A stretch of 64,000 bases of DNA from Paenibacillus antri. GTDB lineage: Bacteria > Bacillota > Bacilli > Paenibacillales > YIM-B00363. The translations under genes and the position numbers were made by a program. This document shows, one piece after another, positions 8,397-18,142 of the stretch (position 1 is the stretch's first letter; each line of letters begins with the position of its first letter). The DNA lies in contig NZ_VCIW01000015.1 of assembly GCF_005765165.1 (NCBI RefSeq), positions 1 to 64,000 of the forward strand, written 5' to 3'. The notes beneath the pieces are model-generated. The model did not search any database, was not told the DNA's origin, and saw only the letters and a list, made by a program, of their open reading frames with translations.

Positions 8397-8639
8397 ATGA
8401 GCGGAATCGAAACGCGGGCGATCGTGGACATCAACAAGGAGGCGAACCGTTTCCGATCCAGCATCGTACTGAGATGGGACGGGAAGGTTATCGACGCGAA
8501 GAGCATCCTGGGGTTAAGCTTGACGTTGTTGGGATCTCAGAGCTACGCGCTGGAGATCCACGGACCGGACGAGGTCGAGGCGAAAGCCGCCATGCTTGCG
8601 GTATTTCGCAAGCATCATCTTGCAATCGAGACAATGTAA
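8397..8639 (+). CDS. HPr/Crh-like small protein lacking the His15 region
   Basis: 80-residue protein whose EANRF, DGKVIDAKSILGL and following segment align with Bacillus HPr and Crh, including the serine that HPr kinase phosphorylates (Ser in AKSILGL). It has no counterpart of the phosphocarrier His15: the residue in that place is Glu5, and about ten residues of the usual first strand are missing. The start is fixed by ATCGGAGG seven bases before the ATG; the open frame continues upstream without another start. So it should not carry phosphate in the PTS; a Crh-like regulatory role with CcpA is possible but unproven. Last gene of the carboxylate operon, before a terminator. Confidence 0.75.
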   Translation: MSGIETRAIVDINKEANRFRSSIVLRWDGKVIDAKSILGLSLTLLGSQSYALEIHGPDEVEAKAAMLAVFRKHHLAIETM

Positions 8640-8678
8640 TCCGCTATTCGATCCATACGGATTCCTAAATGCGTTACG

Positions 8679-8709
8679 CCCCGCGAGATCACTCTCTCGC
8701 GGGGTTTTT
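8679..8709 (+). terminator. Terminator of the carboxylate operon
   Basis: A 10-bp perfect stem CCCCGCGAGA / TCTCGCGGGG (8679-8688 with 8695-8704) followed by five T. Confidence 0.92.
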
Positions 8710-8814
8710 CGTCGAGCGACGGAGAAAACCAGCCATTTTTACAGCGCCGAAAAAAAGGGACAAGCTATTTTCGAAAAATCGCCCTTGATCGCCGTTCTTG
8801 CCGCCACATCGTTG

Positions 8815-8842
8815 TTGATGCGGAGAAAAAAATTCGTATAGT
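8815..8842 (+). promoter_or_regulatory. Sigma-A promoter of groESL
   Basis: TTGATG (8815-8820), a 16-base spacer and TATAGT (8837-8842). The predicted start lies at about 8849, right at the CIRCE operator, the usual HrcA-controlled layout. Confidence 0.7.
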
Positions 8843-8850
8843 AATAATTG

Positions 8851-8877
8851 TTGGCACTCTAATAGAAGGAGTGCTAA
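8851..8877 (+). promoter_or_regulatory. CIRCE element (HrcA operator)
   Basis: TTGGCACTC, nine bases, GAGTGCTAA: one mismatch to the consensus TTAGCACTC-N9-GAGTGCTAA. It lies between the promoter and groES, so HrcA should repress groESL until heat shock. Confidence 0.95.
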
Positions 8878-8906
8878 CAGAATACCTTTTTTAGGAGGGA
8901 TTTTCG

Positions 8907-10827
<1,921 letters not shown>

Positions 10828-10866
10828 CCCGGCGCTTCCGTTTTTTCGCGAGTCGGGTGAGGGACC

Positions 10867-11364
10867 GTGCGCGAATTTTTGCTCTACTGTACCGATTGCC
10901 ATGAATATACGGCGTTGGGAAGATTCGTCGAGAACGAAGGGCATTTCGAAGGCGAATACTCGCTGTTGCACAATCGCAGGACGAACCACGACGAGTTGCT
11001 GTGCCGGTTTTTGATTCGCCATGCGAGACATCCGCTTCGAATGGAGGAAAACCGGACGAAGTCGTACGCAGACGTCCTGAGGACGGCGGAACGATTCATG
11101 GAATCGGACATCGACGACTTCGTCGAACGGCAGGCGGAACGAGACGTTGACCGAGAGAGAGAACGGGCGATGGAGAGAGGCCTCGGCCAGCTGCAGTTGA
11201 ACGTGTTAAGCGGGCTGTTGGCGCAAGAAGCGGAATCGATCTCGCGGGTGAAAGCCGATCACGCGGCGCAGGCGCAGTTCCTGCTCGGGAAGGAAGAGGG
11301 GCTGAAGCTGGCGTCGAAGCTGCTCGACGAGCTGTCGCAGAAGACGAATGCGTTGTTCCGGTAA
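10867..11364 (+). CDS. Hypothetical protein with N-terminal CxxC
   Basis: 165 residues, function not recognised. The N-terminus has a Cys pair (YCTDCHEYTALGRF) and a His/Arg-rich segment that could form a small metal-binding or redox unit. The remaining two thirds are charged and helical (ERQAERDVDRERERAMERG), ending in a segment with heptad character. The GTG start at 10867 follows a G-rich stretch. It lies 39 bases after groEL with no terminator between, so it may be read from the heat-shock promoter. Confidence 0.6.
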   Translation: MREFLLYCTDCHEYTALGRFVENEGHFEGEYSLLHNRRTNHDELLCRFLIRHARHPLRMEENRTKSYADVLRTAERFMESDIDDFVERQAERDVDRERERAMERGLGQLQLNVLSGLLAQEAESISRVKADHAAQAQFLLGKEEGLKLASKLLDELSQKTNALFR

Positions 11365-11446
11365 ATTTCCTAGGAAAGCGCAGAAATCGACAAAGAGACA
11401 ACCCCGAAATACCTATTCCAAAATACCTAAGTTTGGTATATACTAG

Positions 11447-11548
11447 ACGTATAACTTTTGTTAAGGGCAAACCCGGCGAAAGCCGGAGACGCAAAGCCAC
11501 GGGCCTACCGCGACAGCAACGGCAGCCGGGTTCCCAAGAGATATACGT
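11447..11548 (+). promoter_or_regulatory. Class I cyclic-di-GMP riboswitch (GEMM-I)
   Basis: The aptamer has P1 arms ACGTATA (11447-11453) and TATACGT (11542-11548); the signature GGGCAAACC; the P2 hairpin CCGGC-GAAA-GCCGG (11473-11486) with its GNRA tetraloop; the core GACGCAAAGCCACGGGCCTA; and a P3 arm ending in GGCAGCCGGGTT. These match the GEMM-I consensus. A TATACT at 11439-11444 places the transcript start just upstream. The aptamer is followed by an intrinsic terminator and then a small secreted protein gene, so it controls that gene by transcription termination. Confidence 0.93.
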
Positions 11549-11560
11549 CGCTGCGAATGG

Positions 11561-11596
11561 ACGCTATCCTGTGGGATGGCGTTATTTTTATTTTTT
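11561..11596 (+). terminator. Riboswitch expression-platform terminator
   Basis: ACGCTATCC / GGATGGCGT (11561-11569 with 11574-11582, one G-U pair) followed by a T-rich run. The end of P1 (CGTC, 11546-11549) can instead pair with GACG at 11560-11563, which would compete with this stem. So ligand binding that locks P1 would favour termination (an OFF switch); this is inference from pairing by eye. Confidence 0.82.
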
Positions 11597-11610
11597 AGGA
11601 GGAATGGAAG

Positions 11611-11910
11611 ATGAAGAAGAAAATTGCGTTACTCTTGGGAGCCGCGATCGTCGCTCAATCCGTTATGGCCATGTCCGCGTCGGCGGCGCACAAATCCGCG
11701 TACGACATTAATATCCGGTTGAACTCGTCGCTGCTCGGCAAGATCGTGCAGCCGTTGACCGGCACGGGAGAGACGACGTACCAGCTTCAAGAAGGCGTAC
11801 ATAGCTTGTTGGGCAATACGACGGGACTGGAGCTCGATTATTTCTACGTCAATCTGTACGTGAACGACCAACACGTCGCTGCGATCGATCCGCCGCTTCC
11901 GATGTATTAA
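11611..11910 (+). CDS. Small secreted protein under c-di-GMP riboswitch control
   Basis: 99 residues with a clear signal peptide (MKKKIALLLGAAIVAQSVMA, cleavage likely after SASA), leaving a mature part of about 70 residues without cysteines. The mature part is rich in Asn, Leu, Tyr and Gly, alternates in a beta-strand pattern (ELDYFYVNLYVNDQHVAAID) and ends in PPLPMY. I do not recognise a family. AGGAGGAATGG precedes the ATG. It is the only gene downstream of the c-di-GMP riboswitch, which suggests a surface, matrix or motility-related function. Confidence 0.8.
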   Translation: MKKKIALLLGAAIVAQSVMAMSASAAHKSAYDINIRLNSSLLGKIVQPLTGTGETTYQLQEGVHSLLGNTTGLELDYFYVNLYVNDQHVAAIDPPLPMY

Positions 11911-11926
11911 TAAATACGTTATAGCG

Positions 11927-11977
11927 AAAAAAGAACGCGCCCGCACCCCTTCTCGGCGAGAGGGGGGGCGGGCGCGT
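11927..11977 (-). terminator. Terminator of the HD-GYP gene
   Basis: A very long GC-rich stem, ACGCGCCCGC.. paired with ..GCGGGCGCGT (11935-11944 with 11968-11977) plus an inner CCCTTCTC / GAGAGGG. On the minus strand it is followed by a T run (A run at 11927-11932 on plus). It probably also stops plus-strand transcripts from the small secreted protein gene. Confidence 0.85.
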
Positions 11978-11993
11978 CCGTCGTTCGGGGCAC

Positions 11994-12923
11994 TTACCCG
12001 TCGAGCCGGTCTCTATTTTGGAACAGCGCTTCGACGGCTTCCGGGTGGTACATCTTCCGGCTGCGGTCGATCTCGTCGAGCGCTTCCGCCTTCGGAATGC
12101 CGGGACGGTACACTCGATTGGTCGTTAGGGCGTCGTAAGAATCGACGACCGCCACGATGGCCGAAGCGACCGAAATCTCGGAGCCCTTCAGTCGAAGCGG
12201 ATAACCCGAGCCGTCGAATCGCTCGTGATGCTGTTCTACGATCGGACCCGCAGACAGCAGGCTGGGCAGACCGGTCTCGTGCAGCATCTGTCTTCCGAAC
12301 GTCGGGTGCATCCGCATGACGCGCCACTCTTCGTCCGTCAGCTTGCCAGGCTTGCCGAGAATCGAATCGGGCACCTTGATTTTCCCGACGTCGTGCAGGA
12401 ACGATCCGAAATTTAAGTAGGCGAGCTCCGTGGAAGAGAGCGCCATCGTCTCTCCGAGCATCATCGACAGGCGCATGATTCTATGGCAATGGTCCGCGGT
12501 GTAACCGTCCTTCTGCTCGATGTCGACGGCGAGACTCATCAATTCGCGGATTTGATTGCTGTAATGATGGAACACCGGTTGGGAGGAGCAATACAGAAAC
12601 TCGACGTCGGTCTCCGCGACGAAGACGGCTTCCTTCAGCACCGGAGAAGCCGAGAGGAAATCGCCGGCCTGCAGCACTCGCTTGTCGCCCGCGCCGCCGG
12701 TCCAACGCAGCCTCCCCGAGATCATGAACAACCCTTCCAGGGCCGTCCACCCGTCCGCCGGACTGAGTCCCCAGTGCGATCCCGCCGACAGCTTATGTAA
12801 GATCAATTCCGTGCCGTCCCCCGAGGCCAGCAGCCGCAGCTCCAACCCCTTCAAGGACACCCGTTCCAACCCTTCTCCGGAACGCAACAGCGTAATCCCG
12901 GAATCCGGATCCGCTTCGAGCAT
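11994..12923 (-). CDS. HD-GYP domain protein (probable c-di-GMP phosphodiesterase) with cupin-like N-terminus
   Basis: 309 residues. The N-terminal 115 or so look like a beta-rich cupin-type sensor (LHKLSAGSHWGLSPADGWTA..LEGLFMISGRLRW). The rest is an HD-GYP domain with H..H metal ligands, HDVGKI (His177-Asp178) and the diagnostic HHERFDGSGYP (232-242), intact for c-di-GMP hydrolysis. The start at ATG 12923 is set by GGAGGAG six bases before it; a TTG further upstream would overlap that site. The gene converges on the c-di-GMP riboswitch gene, with 84 bases between, so the two may share a signalling circuit. Confidence 0.88.
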   Translation of the reverse strand: MLEADPDSGITLLRSGEGLERVSLKGLELRLLASGDGTELILHKLSAGSHWGLSPADGWTALEGLFMISGRLRWTGGAGDKRVLQAGDFLSASPVLKEAVFVAETDVEFLYCSSQPVFHHYSNQIRELMSLAVDIEQKDGYTADHCHRIMRLSMMLGETMALSSTELAYLNFGSFLHDVGKIKVPDSILGKPGKLTDEEWRVMRMHPTFGRQMLHETGLPSLLSAGPIVEQHHERFDGSGYPLRLKGSEISVASAIVAVVDSYDALTTNRVYRPGIPKAEALDEIDRSRKMYHPEAVEALFQNRDRLDG

Positions 12924-13098
12924 GTTCGGCTCCTCCAATCGTACTGGCTGTTTTCCCTCATTATAAGCGACGTAAATGTAAAAATGGATGTGATTTGGCG
13001 CGAGTCAAAATACGCTTTTTTGTATTTAGGCGGCGTTTTCGGTAAAATGGTTCAGATAATAAGAAGAAACAGCGAACGGAAAGCGGTGAGCAGAGATA

Positions 13099-14057
13099 TG
13101 TTATGGCACGAGCTTACGATATATACGACCGAAGAAGCGACGGAAGCGATCGCCGATTGGCTGCACGCGCAAGGCGCCGGCGGCGTCTCCATCGAGGAAT
13201 CCGGAACGCTCGACCGCAAGCGCGACACGTCGCTCGGACAGTGGTACGAGAAGCCGCTGAACGACATCCCGGAGGGAGACGCGGTCATGCAGGCGTATTT
13301 CGGAGAGGAAACGGATATGGAAGCGATTCAAGCGGGCGTAAAAGAGCTGCTCGCGAAATTGCCTTCCTTCGGACTGAACCCCGGCCGAGGCGAGCTGTCG
13401 CTGGCGTCCATCCAGGAGGAGGCGTGGGCGGAGGCGTGGAAGCAATATTTCAAGCCGACGCACGTATCGGAGCGGCTCGTCATTAAGCCGACATGGGAGA
13501 CGTACGAGCCGAAGCCGCACGAGACGATCATCGAGCTCGACCCTGGCATGGCGTTCGGCACCGGCACGCACGCGACGACGGCGCTGTGCATGCGCACGCT
13601 CGAGACGGTCGTCAAGCCGGGAGATCACGTGATCGACGTCGGCACCGGATCCGGCATTCTCGCCGTTACGGCGATCCGCCTCGGCGCGGAGCACGTGCTC
13701 GCGCTCGATCTCGATCCGGTGGCGGTGTCCAGCGCGAAGGAGAACGCCAAGCTCAACCGTCTCGAGGAGCGCATAACGGTTCAGCTGAGCGATTTGCTCG
13801 GCGCGCTGAAGACGACCGAGGCGTCGCCGGTGAAGCTGCCCGTGCAGGTCGTCGTCGCGAACATTCTCGCCGAGATCATCGCGACGTTCGTAGACGACGT
13901 CTATCAAGCGCTGGAGACGGGAGGCGCCTACGTCGCGTCCGGCATCATTACGAGCAAGGAAGACCTCGTAACCGAGGCGCTTACGCGAGCCGGCTTCGAG
14001 ATGGAGAGCCGAAGCGAGGAGAACGGCTGGGTTGCGCTCGTCGCGAGAAAGAGGTAG
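13099..14057 (+). CDS. prmA: Ribosomal protein L11 methyltransferase PrmA
   Basis: Trimethylates ribosomal protein L11 using S-adenosylmethionine. 319 residues from the ATG at 13099: substrate-recognition N-terminal domain (LWHELTIYTTEEATEAIADWL), then the methyltransferase domain with PGMAFGTGTHATT, the SAM motif DVGTGSGILAV and the catalytic-loop VVANILAEII. An in-frame start at 12984 would add 38 residues that do not match the family. First gene of the prmA-rsmE-mtaB set found downstream of dnaJ in Bacillus; dnaJ is absent here. Confidence 0.95.
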
Positions 14058-14060
14058 CCG

Positions 14061-14762
14061 ATGGATTTCCGATTGCCGTTCGAAATCGATCATTTGCCGT
14101 TCCTGTTTCTCGCGATCGTGATCGCCTTCACGGTCCACGAATTCGCGCACGCCGCGACCGCGTATCGGTTCGGCGATCCGACGGCGCAGAAACTCGGACG
14201 GGTGACGCTCAATCCGATGCCGCACGTCAGCTTGCTGGGCCTGCTCTTCATCTTGTTTCTCGGGTTCGGCTGGGCGCGGCCCGTGCCGGTCAATCGTTCC
14301 AACTTCAAGAATCCGAGACTGATGAGCATCGTCGTGTCCGCGGTCGGACCGCTCAGCAACCTCGTCGTCGCGATCGTCGCGGCCGCGGCCGCCTACGGCC
14401 TATTCGCGACGGGGGCGCTGGACGCCGCGTCGCCCGGGTTGTATCGGGCGGTCGGACTTATCTTTTTCTATCTCGTTCACATCAATATGTTGTTATTCAT
14501 CTTTAACTTGATTCCGCTGCCGCCGCTCGACGGGTATCGGATCGTCGAAGACCTCGCGCCGCTGCGGCTGCGATTGCAAATGATGAAGTACGAGGCTTGG
14601 GGCGTATACATCTTCCTCCTGATCGTCTTCATCACGCCGGTGTTCAACGTAACGCTCGGCCCGATCCTGGGTCAGGTCGTCGTATGGCGCCACGCGCTGC
14701 TCGCCTTCATGTCCGCGCTGTTCGGCGCGAACATCGATTGGGTATACGTCTTCGGAGGGTAA
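14061..14762 (+). CDS. Site-2 protease family (M50) membrane metalloprotease
   Basis: 233 residues with about five membrane segments. The zinc motif HEFAH (in FTVHEFAHAATAYRFGD) is in the second segment and a second ligand region LIPLPPLDGYRI is near residue 150, the NPDG-like element of intramembrane M50 proteases. It begins three bases after prmA and precedes rsmE, so it is probably in the same operon. Close to the YwhC-like group whose substrates are unknown. Confidence 0.9.
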   Translation: MDFRLPFEIDHLPFLFLAIVIAFTVHEFAHAATAYRFGDPTAQKLGRVTLNPMPHVSLLGLLFILFLGFGWARPVPVNRSNFKNPRLMSIVVSAVGPLSNLVVAIVAAAAAYGLFATGALDAASPGLYRAVGLIFFYLVHINMLLFIFNLIPLPPLDGYRIVEDLAPLRLRLQMMKYEAWGVYIFLLIVFITPVFNVTLGPILGQVVVWRHALLAFMSALFGANIDWVYVFGG

Positions 14763-14829
14763 TATTGGCGGAGCGACATGGTTGGAAAACGATGCGGAAA
14801 CGATGTAAACTGGAGTGAAGAACAGCGGA

Positions 14830-15582
14830 ATGCAAAGATATTTCGTGACGCCGGACAATATGCTCGAGGACAAAGCGATCGTTCGCGGCGACGACGCCCA
14901 TCATTTGATGCGCGTCATGCGCGCCGCCCCGGGAGACAAGGTGATCGTCAGCGACGGGGCGAACCGCGAATGTCTCGCGGAAGTCGTAGAGCTGTACAAG
15001 GAGAACGTGCTGCTCAAGCTGCTGGAGGAGCGTCCGATGGAGGGCGAGCCGAAGCTCGACGTCTGGATCGCGCAAAGCCTGCCGAAGGGCGATAAGCTCG
15101 AGACGGTCATCCAGAAGGGGACCGAGATCGGCGCGACCGCGTTCCTGCCGTTCGCGTCGGCGCGGACGATCGTGCAATACGACGCGAAGAAGGAAGCGAA
15201 GCGGCTCGACCGCTGGCGGAAGATCGCCAAGGAAGCGGCCGAGCAGGCGCATCGGAGCAAGGTGCCGGACGTGCGCGACGCCATGCGCTGGAGCGACGTG
15301 CTCTCGGCCGCCGAGCGGACGCAGCTCGCTTTGTTGTGCTACGAGAAGGAGAGCGGCCGGCAGCTGAAGGACGCGCTTCGCGATGCGAAGCTCGATCCGG
15401 CGCGCGGGCCGGTCCTTGTCATCGTAGGGCCCGAAGGCGGCTTTACCGAAGAGGAAGCGGCGGAAGCCGAGCGGCGCGGCTGCGTCGCCGTCGGCCTCGG
15501 GAGGCGCATTCTGCGTACCGAGACGGCGGGCCTCGTCGCGGCGGCCTGCATCCTGTACGAGTCCGGCGAGATGGGAGGATAA
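14830..15582 (+). CDS. rsmE: 16S rRNA (uracil1498-N3)-methyltransferase RsmE
   Basis: SPOUT methyltransferase modifying U1498 of 16S rRNA. About 250 residues from MQRYFV, the typical start of the family: a PUA-like N-terminal part, then the trefoil-knot domain with LVIVGPEGGFTEEEA and LGRRILRTETA. A GTG at 14815 is five codons upstream in frame and could be used instead; the GGAG near 14812 suits the ATG with a rather long spacing. Directly followed by mtaB. Confidence 0.94.
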   Translation: MQRYFVTPDNMLEDKAIVRGDDAHHLMRVMRAAPGDKVIVSDGANRECLAEVVELYKENVLLKLLEERPMEGEPKLDVWIAQSLPKGDKLETVIQKGTEIGATAFLPFASARTIVQYDAKKEAKRLDRWRKIAKEAAEQAHRSKVPDVRDAMRWSDVLSAAERTQLALLCYEKESGRQLKDALRDAKLDPARGPVLVIVGPEGGFTEEEAAEAERRGCVAVGLGRRILRTETAGLVAAACILYESGEMGG

Positions 15583-15590
15583 AAGAAAAG

Positions 15591-16934
15591 ATGCCTACTG
15601 TGGCGTTCCATACGTTAGGTTGTAAAGTGAATTTCTATGATACCGAGGCGATCTGGCAGCTGTTCAAGAACGACGGCTACGAACAGGTCGACTTCGAGTC
15701 GCAGACGGCGGACGTCTACGTGATCAATACGTGCACCGTCACGAACACGGGCGACAAGAAGAGCCGCCAAATCATCCGCCGCGCCGTGCGTCGCAATCCG
15801 GAAGCGGTCATCGCGGTGACGGGCTGCTACGCGCAGACGTCTCCGGCGGAAATTCTCGCGATTCCCGGCGTCGATCTCGTCATCGGCACGCAGGGACGGG
15901 GCGAGATCATCGAGCTCGTCAATCGCGTGCGCGCCGACCGAGAGCCGATCAACGCGGTGCGGAACATTATGAAGACGCGGCAGTTCGAGGAGCTCGACGT
16001 GCCGGATTTCGCGGATCGGACGCGCGCGTTCCTGAAGATTCAAGAAGGCTGCAATAACTTCTGTACGTTCTGCATCATTCCGTGGTCGCGCGGCTTGCTG
16101 CGCTCCCGGGAGCCGGAGAGCGTCGTCAAGCAAGCGCGCATGCTGGTCGAGGCGGGCTACAAGGAAATCGTCCTGACGGGCATCCATACGGCGGGATACG
16201 GCGAAGACTTGGACGATTACAACTTCGCCGCGCTGCTGCGCGATCTCGCGAACGTCGAAGGCGTCGAAAGACTTCGAATCTCTTCCATCGAAGCGAGCCA
16301 GATTACCGACGAAGTGATCGACGTGCTGATGAGCTCGAGCAAGTTTTGCCGCCACTTGCACGTGCCGCTGCAGGCGGGCGACGACGCCGTATTGAAGCGG
16401 ATGCGCCGCAAGTATACGGTCGCCGAGTACGCGGAGCGGATCGCGCGCATTCGGGAGCGCTGGCCGGACGTGGCGATCACCACGGACGTCATCGTCGGCT
16501 TCCCCGGCGAGACGGACGAGATGTTCGAGAACGGCTACCGGTATATGAAGGAGATCGGATTTTCCGAGATGCACGTCTTCCCGTACTCGAAGCGGACCGG
16601 CACGCCGGCGGCGCGCATGGAGGATCAGGTGGACGAGGAGCTGAAGAACGAGCGCGTGCATAAGCTGATCGACTTGTCCGAGGAGATGCAACTCGCCTAC
16701 GGGCAACGCTTCGTCGGTCAAGAGCTCGAGGTCATTCCGGAACGCGAAGCGAAGGGCGCCGAAGGACAAGGGCTCCTGAGCGGCTATACCGACAACTATA
16801 TCCAGGTCGTCTTCCCGGGCGATCCGTCGATGATCGGCCGTCTGGTGAAGGTGCGCGTGACGGAAGCCGGCGTCAACGAATGCAAGGGCGTCGCGCTCGA
16901 GTCGGAGAGGCTGTCGAAGGCGTCGTCGTTTTAA
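15591..16934 (+). CDS. mtaB: tRNA (t6A37) methylthiotransferase MtaB
   Basis: Radical-SAM enzyme that adds a methylthio group to t6A37 of tRNA to give ms2t6A. 447 residues from the ATG at 15591, which follows the rsmE stop by eight bases. The UPF0004 domain holds three cluster cysteines (LGCKVN, NTCTVT, GCYAQ), the radical-SAM CxxxCxxC is in GCNNFCTFCIIPW, and a TRAM domain lies near the end. The long open frame extending upstream to 15336 runs inside rsmE and is not part of the gene. Confidence 0.95.
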   Translation: MPTVAFHTLGCKVNFYDTEAIWQLFKNDGYEQVDFESQTADVYVINTCTVTNTGDKKSRQIIRRAVRRNPEAVIAVTGCYAQTSPAEILAIPGVDLVIGTQGRGEIIELVNRVRADREPINAVRNIMKTRQFEELDVPDFADRTRAFLKIQEGCNNFCTFCIIPWSRGLLRSREPESVVKQARMLVEAGYKEIVLTGIHTAGYGEDLDDYNFAALLRDLANVEGVERLRISSIEASQITDEVIDVLMSSSKFCRHLHVPLQAGDDAVLKRMRRKYTVAEYAERIARIRERWPDVAITTDVIVGFPGETDEMFENGYRYMKEIGFSEMHVFPYSKRTGTPAARMEDQVDEELKNERVHKLIDLSEEMQLAYGQRFVGQELEVIPEREAKGAEGQGLLSGYTDNYIQVVFPGDPSMIGRLVKVRVTEAGVNECKGVALESERLSKASSF

Positions 16935-16947
16935 ATCGGGAGAAGGC

Positions 16948-16995
16948 GAAGGAGGGGAACGGCGTTCGAGTGCGGCGCGCGGTTCTCCTTTTTCG
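16948..16995 (+). terminator. Weak terminator after mtaB
   Basis: An imperfect stem formed by GGAGGGGAAC and GGTTCTCC, followed by TTTTTC. It separates mtaB from the Nudix gene; the pairing is not perfect. Confidence 0.45.
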
Positions 16996-17021
16996 TAACT
17001 TAATAAAGAGAGGTGAGTCCG

Positions 17022-17462
17022 ATGAAAGAAATTTCTGCCGGAGGAGTCGTCTATCGGAAGATCGGCGGCAAGCTTCAGATTCAATTGATTCAAGACCGAT
17101 ACGGACGGACGTCGCTGCCGAAGGGTAAGATGGAGCCGGGGGAAACCGTCGAGCAGACGGCGCTGCGGGAAATTCTCGAGGAAACCGGCATCCGGGGCGA
17201 CATCCGGGGACCGCTCGCCTTGATTCAATATCAGTACAAGCATCCGGAGAAGGGGATGATCGACAAGGAAGTGCATTACTACCTCGTCGAAGCGTCCGGC
17301 GGCGAGCTGATGCCTCAAATCGAAGAGATCCGCGGCGTCGCGTGGTACGAGCCCCTCGACGCATGGGAGAAACAGAAGGCTTCGGGGTACGATAATAACG
17401 ATGCTATTTTACGGATCGCGTTACATAAGCTAGGGGTTCGAACCGAGGAGGACGAAGCATGA
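17022..17462 (+). CDS. Nudix hydrolase
   Basis: 146 residues with the Nudix box G(x5)E(x7)REUxEExGU visible as GKMEPGETVEQTALREILEETGI, in the usual place after the second strand. Such enzymes hydrolyse nucleoside diphosphates linked to another group; the fold with ISAGGVVYRK at the start fits the Ap4A/MutT-like group, but the substrate is not determined. The ATG at 17022 follows GAGAGGTGA; a GTG three codons earlier lies in that site. Its end overlaps deoC by four bases. Confidence 0.88.
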   Translation: MKEISAGGVVYRKIGGKLQIQLIQDRYGRTSLPKGKMEPGETVEQTALREILEETGIRGDIRGPLALIQYQYKHPEKGMIDKEVHYYLVEASGGELMPQIEEIRGVAWYEPLDAWEKQKASGYDNNDAILRIALHKLGVRTEEDEA

Positions 17463-18142
17463 GCTTTGAAGTGAAAAATATCGAAAAATATATCGACCAC
17501 ACGTTCTTGAAAGCCGACGCGTCGACAAAGGACATCTCGAAGCTGTGCGACGAAGCGAAGACGCATGGCTTCTACAGCGTCTGCGTGAACGGCGCATGGG
17601 TGCCCTATTGCGCCAAAGCGCTCGAGGGCACCGGCGTGAAGGTGGCCGCGGTCGTCGGGTTCCCGCTCGGCGCGGGCGCTTCCGAAGCGAAGGCGTTCGA
17701 AGCCGCGACGGCGGCGAAGCAGGGCGCGGAGGAGATCGATATGGTGCTGGCGATCGGCTGGCTGCTCGAAGGCCGCCACGACGACGTTCGCGCGGACATT
17801 AAGGCCGTCGTCGACGCCGTGAAGGGGAAGGCTATCGTGAAGGTCATTTTCGAGACGGGATTTCTGACGCCGGAGCAAATCAAGATCGCCTGCGTGCTGT
17901 CGGAGGAAGCCGGCGCGCATTTCGTGAAGACGTCGACGGGCTTCGGGCCCGGAGGCGCGACGGCCGAGCATATCGAGCTGATGCGCGCGAGCGTCTCCCC
18001 GTCCGTCGGGGTGAAGGCGTCCGGCGGCGTGCGGGATTACGACGCGGCGGTGAAGATGATTCTCGCCGGCGCGAACCGGCTCGGCACGAGCTCGGGCGTC
18101 TCGATCGTCACGGGCGGATCCGCTGCGGCCGGAGCTTATTAA
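17459..18142 (+). CDS. deoC: Deoxyribose-phosphate aldolase
   Basis: Class I aldolase that cleaves 2-deoxyribose-5-phosphate to glyceraldehyde-3-phosphate and acetaldehyde in deoxynucleoside catabolism. 227 residues with a TIM-barrel pattern: YIDHTFLK near the start, VVGFPLGA, the Schiff-base lysine in VKVIFETG, and VKASGGVRD with the second catalytic lysine. Starts in the stop codon of the Nudix gene (ATGA). Its 3' end overlaps the convergent cotransporter gene by 35 bases, and no separate terminator is visible. Confidence 0.94.
   Translation: MSFEVKNIEKYIDHTFLKADASTKDISKLCDEAKTHGFYSVCVNGAWVPYCAKALEGTGVKVAAVVGFPLGAGASEAKAFEAATAAKQGAEEIDMVLAIGWLLEGRHDDVRADIKAVVDAVKGKAIVKVIFETGFLTPEQIKIACVLSEEAGAHFVKTSTGFGPGGATAEHIELMRASVSPSVGVKASGGVRDYDAAVKMILAGANRLGTSSGVSIVTGGSAAAGAY

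Noticed and set aside
12984-13098. A 38-residue N-terminal extension of PrmA.
   Set aside because: It does not resemble PrmA, and the ATG at 13099 gives the usual start LWHELT.
15336-15590. An upstream extension of the mtaB open frame.
   Set aside because: It lies inside rsmE in another frame and does not match the family; the ATG at 15591 gives the standard N-terminus.
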